NCBI GenBank assembly: GCA_009699645.1
Contig: WLNU01000043.1
Span: 1-8,458, forward strand
DNA length: 8,458 nt
From: Actinomycetota bacterium
GTDB lineage: Bacteria > Actinomycetota > Actinomycetes > Nanopelagicales > Nanopelagicaceae
Direction: 5' to 3'
Position 1 is the first letter of the stretch; every line of letters starts with the position of its first letter. The position numbers were made by a program, and so were the translations under genes. This document shows, piece by piece, positions 7,296-8,458 of the stretch. The notes under the pieces are model-generated. The model was not told the DNA's origin. It did not search any database and worked only from the letters and a program-made list of their open reading frames with translations.

Positions 7296-7393
7296 TGAGG
7301 CATCTGCTAGGGCCTTTTATATCGGCCAGTAACACATCAGATAAATCCAGAAAACAATCCACGGTTCCACGGGTTATAAATATAAGCCCGTAA
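7286..7393 (+). CDS. Possible 35-codon leader ORF upstream of rho
   Basis: ATG 7286 opens a frame of 35 codons (beginning MLILRHLLGPF, ending VINISP) that stops with TAA at 7391-7393, 21 nt before the rho start. The product has a short hydrophobic start followed by a Ser/Lys/Arg-rich part and matches no family I know. Its stop falls at the 3' edge of the 7369-7391 hairpin, so its translation would melt that hairpin. Against it being real: only a GCAGG at 4 nt spacing serves as SD, and if the candidate promoter at 7267-7295 is used, the message would begin after this ATG. It could only be translated from thrB readthrough. Open frames of this length also occur by chance. Confidence 0.2.
   Translation: MLILRHLLGPFISASNTSDKSRKQSTVPRVINISP
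7369..7391 (+). other. Leader hairpin upstream of rho
   Basis: ACGGG-TTATA (7369-7378) pairs with TATAA-CCCGT (7381-7385 and 7387-7391), with one bulged G at 7386 and an A/T-rich tip. This gives up to ten pairs around a tiny loop. The arm ends 23 nt before the rho ATG. No U-run follows, so it is not a standard intrinsic terminator; a role in controlling rho expression is possible. Rho genes are known to be autoregulated by leader attenuation in enterobacteria. Confidence 0.45.
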
Positions 7394-7414
7394 ACCAATA
7401 GCGAAAAGAAACAG

Positions 7415-8458
7415 ATGACAACAACAGAAGAGCCAGTACGTTCACAAAGTCCAGAGCTTGGCGCAATGACACTGCCAAAATTAAAGACTGTGGCAACACA
7501 GTTAGGTGTCGATGGCGCAGCAAAGATGAAGAAGGATGCACTAGTCGAAGCGATCGCCGATTTACAGGCTAAGAATCGCGACGCAGCAAAGGCTGAGCGT
7601 GAGGCTCGCCGTGAGGCTCGAAATAGCCGTAAGAAGGAGAGCAAGCCGGCAGCTCATAGCAATCAAGATTCAGATGATGATGGCGATGAGGATTCAGCGC
7701 CCCAGAGCGGTAATGATCAGCGCAACAACGAGCGCGGCGGCCGTAATGATCGCAATGATCGCGGGCGTGGGCGAGATCGCAATCGCGATCGCAATAACCG
7801 CGACCGTGCACCACGCGAAGATCGCGAGCCAGTTCTCAGCGATGATGATGTTTTAGTACCGGTGAGTGGCCTCCTCGATATTCTCGATAGCTATGGCTTC
7901 ATCCGCACCTCTGGCTACTTGCCAGGTCCAAATGATGTCTACGTAACATTGGCGCAGGTGCGCAAGAATGGTCTGCGCAAGGGAGATGTCGTTACAGGAC
8001 AGGTCCGTCAAGCACGCGAAGGTGAGACAAAGCAGAAGTTCAACGCACTTATTACTCTTGAAACCGTCAATGGAATGAGTCCAGATGAGGCACGTAATCG
8101 TGTTGAATTTGGCAAGCTAACTCCGCTATATCCACAGGAGCGTCTGCGTCTTGAGACCGAGCCCAATGTATTAACAACACGTGTTATCGATTTGATTGCA
8201 CCTATTGGTAAGGGCCAACGCGGACTTATTGTTTCGCCACCAAAGGCTGGTAAGACGATGGTTCTACAGTCAATTGCTAATGCGATCACAACAAATAACC
8301 CAGAGTGTCACTTGATGGTTGTTCTAGTCGATGAGCGCCCGGAAGAAGTTACCGATATGCAGCGCTCTGTTAAGGGTGAAGTTATCGCATCAACTTTTGA
8401 TCGCCCTGCCGATGATCACACAACGATTGCTGAGCTTGCCATTGAGCGTGCAAAGCGC
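7415..8458 (+). CDS. rho: Transcription termination factor Rho (partial, C-terminus missing)
   Basis: Hexameric RNA-dependent ATPase/translocase that releases RNA from RNA polymerase. The window holds 348 codons. Residues 19-50 form the Rho N-terminal helical domain (LPKLKTVATQLGVDG, KKDALVEAI). About 51-140 is a charged, low-complexity insertion rich in Arg, Asn and Asp. About 144-220 is the cold-shock-like RNA-binding domain (SGLLDILDSYGFIRT, GPNDVYVTLAQVRKNGL). The ATPase core follows with RGLIVSPPKAGKT (Walker A, Lys280) and LMVVLVDERPEEVTDM (Walker B Asp306), up to VKGEVIASTFDRP. The last residues align with about position 249 of the 419-residue E. coli protein, so some 170 residues lie beyond the edge. 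ATG 7415 has only a weak A/G-rich SD; Met18 is a possible but less likely start. Rho at the end of the thr block is usual for Actinobacteria. Confidence 0.97.
   Translation, partial: MTTTEEPVRSQSPELGAMTLPKLKTVATQLGVDGAAKMKKDALVEAIADLQAKNRDAAKAEREARREARNSRKKESKPAAHSNQDSDDDGDEDSAPQSGNDQRNNERGGRNDRNDRGRGRDRNRDRNNRDRAPREDREPVLSDDDVLVPVSGLLDILDSYGFIRTSGYLPGPNDVYVTLAQVRKNGLRKGDVVTGQVRQAREGETKQKFNALITLETVNGMSPDEARNRVEFGKLTPLYPQERLRLETEPNVLTTRVIDLIAPIGKGQRGLIVSPPKAGKTMVLQSIANAITTNNPECHLMVVLVDERPEEVTDMQRSVKGEVIASTFDRPADDHTTIAELAIERAKR
7598..7621 (+). repeat. Two tandem 12-bp copies within rho
   Basis: CGTGAGGCTCGC is followed directly by a second copy that differs only in its last base. They encode REAR-REAR at residues 62-69, at the start of the charged insertion. 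This looks like a recent small duplication inside a tolerant, probably disordered region. Confidence 0.6.
7733..7807 (+). repeat. Low-complexity GATCGC/CGCAAT-rich stretch encoding the Arg/Asn/Asp linker of Rho
   Basis: The DNA repeats short units such as GATCGC, CGCAAT and GGGCG in phase with the codons, giving alternating Arg, Asn, Asp and Gly (residues 107-131, e.g. RNDRNDRGRGRDRNRDRN). It is part of the rho coding region, not a separate element. The composition is strongly basic and polar, as expected for a disordered RNA-binding segment. Confidence 0.65.

Noticed and set aside
7310..7329. GGCC...GGCC dyad after thrB as a terminator
   Set aside because: The stem is only 4 bp (plus two more pairs across a bulge) and no T-run follows. 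It is too weak to call.
7785..7793. GCGATCGC octamer like the cyanobacterial HIP1 repeat
   Set aside because: It arises once from Arg-Asp-Arg codons in the low-complexity part of rho. The gene order and proteins are actinobacterial, so the match is coincidental.
7599..7856. 85-codon plus-strand frame inside rho, rich in Met, Ala and Ile
   Set aside because: It is the out-of-frame reading of the repetitive Arg/Asn/Asp segment of rho; its odd composition comes from the repeats.

Overview
The window looks like a stretch of chromosome from a low-GC, streamlined actinobacterium. The gene order argS-lysA-hom-thrC-thrB-rho is a well-known actinobacterial arrangement (as in mycobacteria). Base composition is close to balanced and TTA/TTG/ATA codons are common, unlike the GC-rich soil genera. 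Spacers are very short, and a sugar-binding lipoprotein gene sits next to the cluster. Together these suggest a freshwater acI-type lineage (Nanopelagicales: Planktophila/Nanopelagicus relatives). That placement is inference; no rRNA or other marker is present.

Layout. Positions 1-755 (minus strand) hold the first ~251 codons of a xylose-type periplasmic sugar-binding lipoprotein; its C-terminus lies outside the window. A 186-bp divergent spacer (756-941) contains a candidate promoter for that gene, two dyad elements in its presumed 5' UTR, and a -10 box placed so that argS would be transcribed as a leaderless GTG-initiated mRNA. From 942 to 7257 five plus-strand genes lie almost end to end: argS (arginyl-tRNA synthetase), lysA (diaminopimelate decarboxylase), hom (homoserine dehydrogenase with ACT domain), thrC (threonine synthase) and thrB (homoserine kinase). 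The gaps are 2, 34, 0 and 1 nt, so a single operon with translational coupling is likely. A 157-bp spacer (7258-7414) carries a candidate promoter, a 35-codon open frame and a stable hairpin. It is followed by the first 348 codons of rho, encoding a Rho factor with a long Arg/Asn/Asp-rich N-terminal insertion; the gene runs off the right edge.

How the genes work together: LysA makes lysine from meso-diaminopimelate. Hom, ThrB and ThrC take aspartate semialdehyde to homoserine, phosphohomoserine and threonine. The block therefore covers the end of the lysine branch and the whole threonine branch of the aspartate family, led by the synthetase that charges tRNA-Arg. All five enzymes keep their key residues and none shows a frameshift or truncation. 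No RNA genes, insertion sequences, CRISPR arrays or prophage genes were seen. I found no clearly novel system; the most interesting signals are regulatory: the leaderless argS start, the dyad over the sugar-binding gene's ribosome binding site, and the rho leader.
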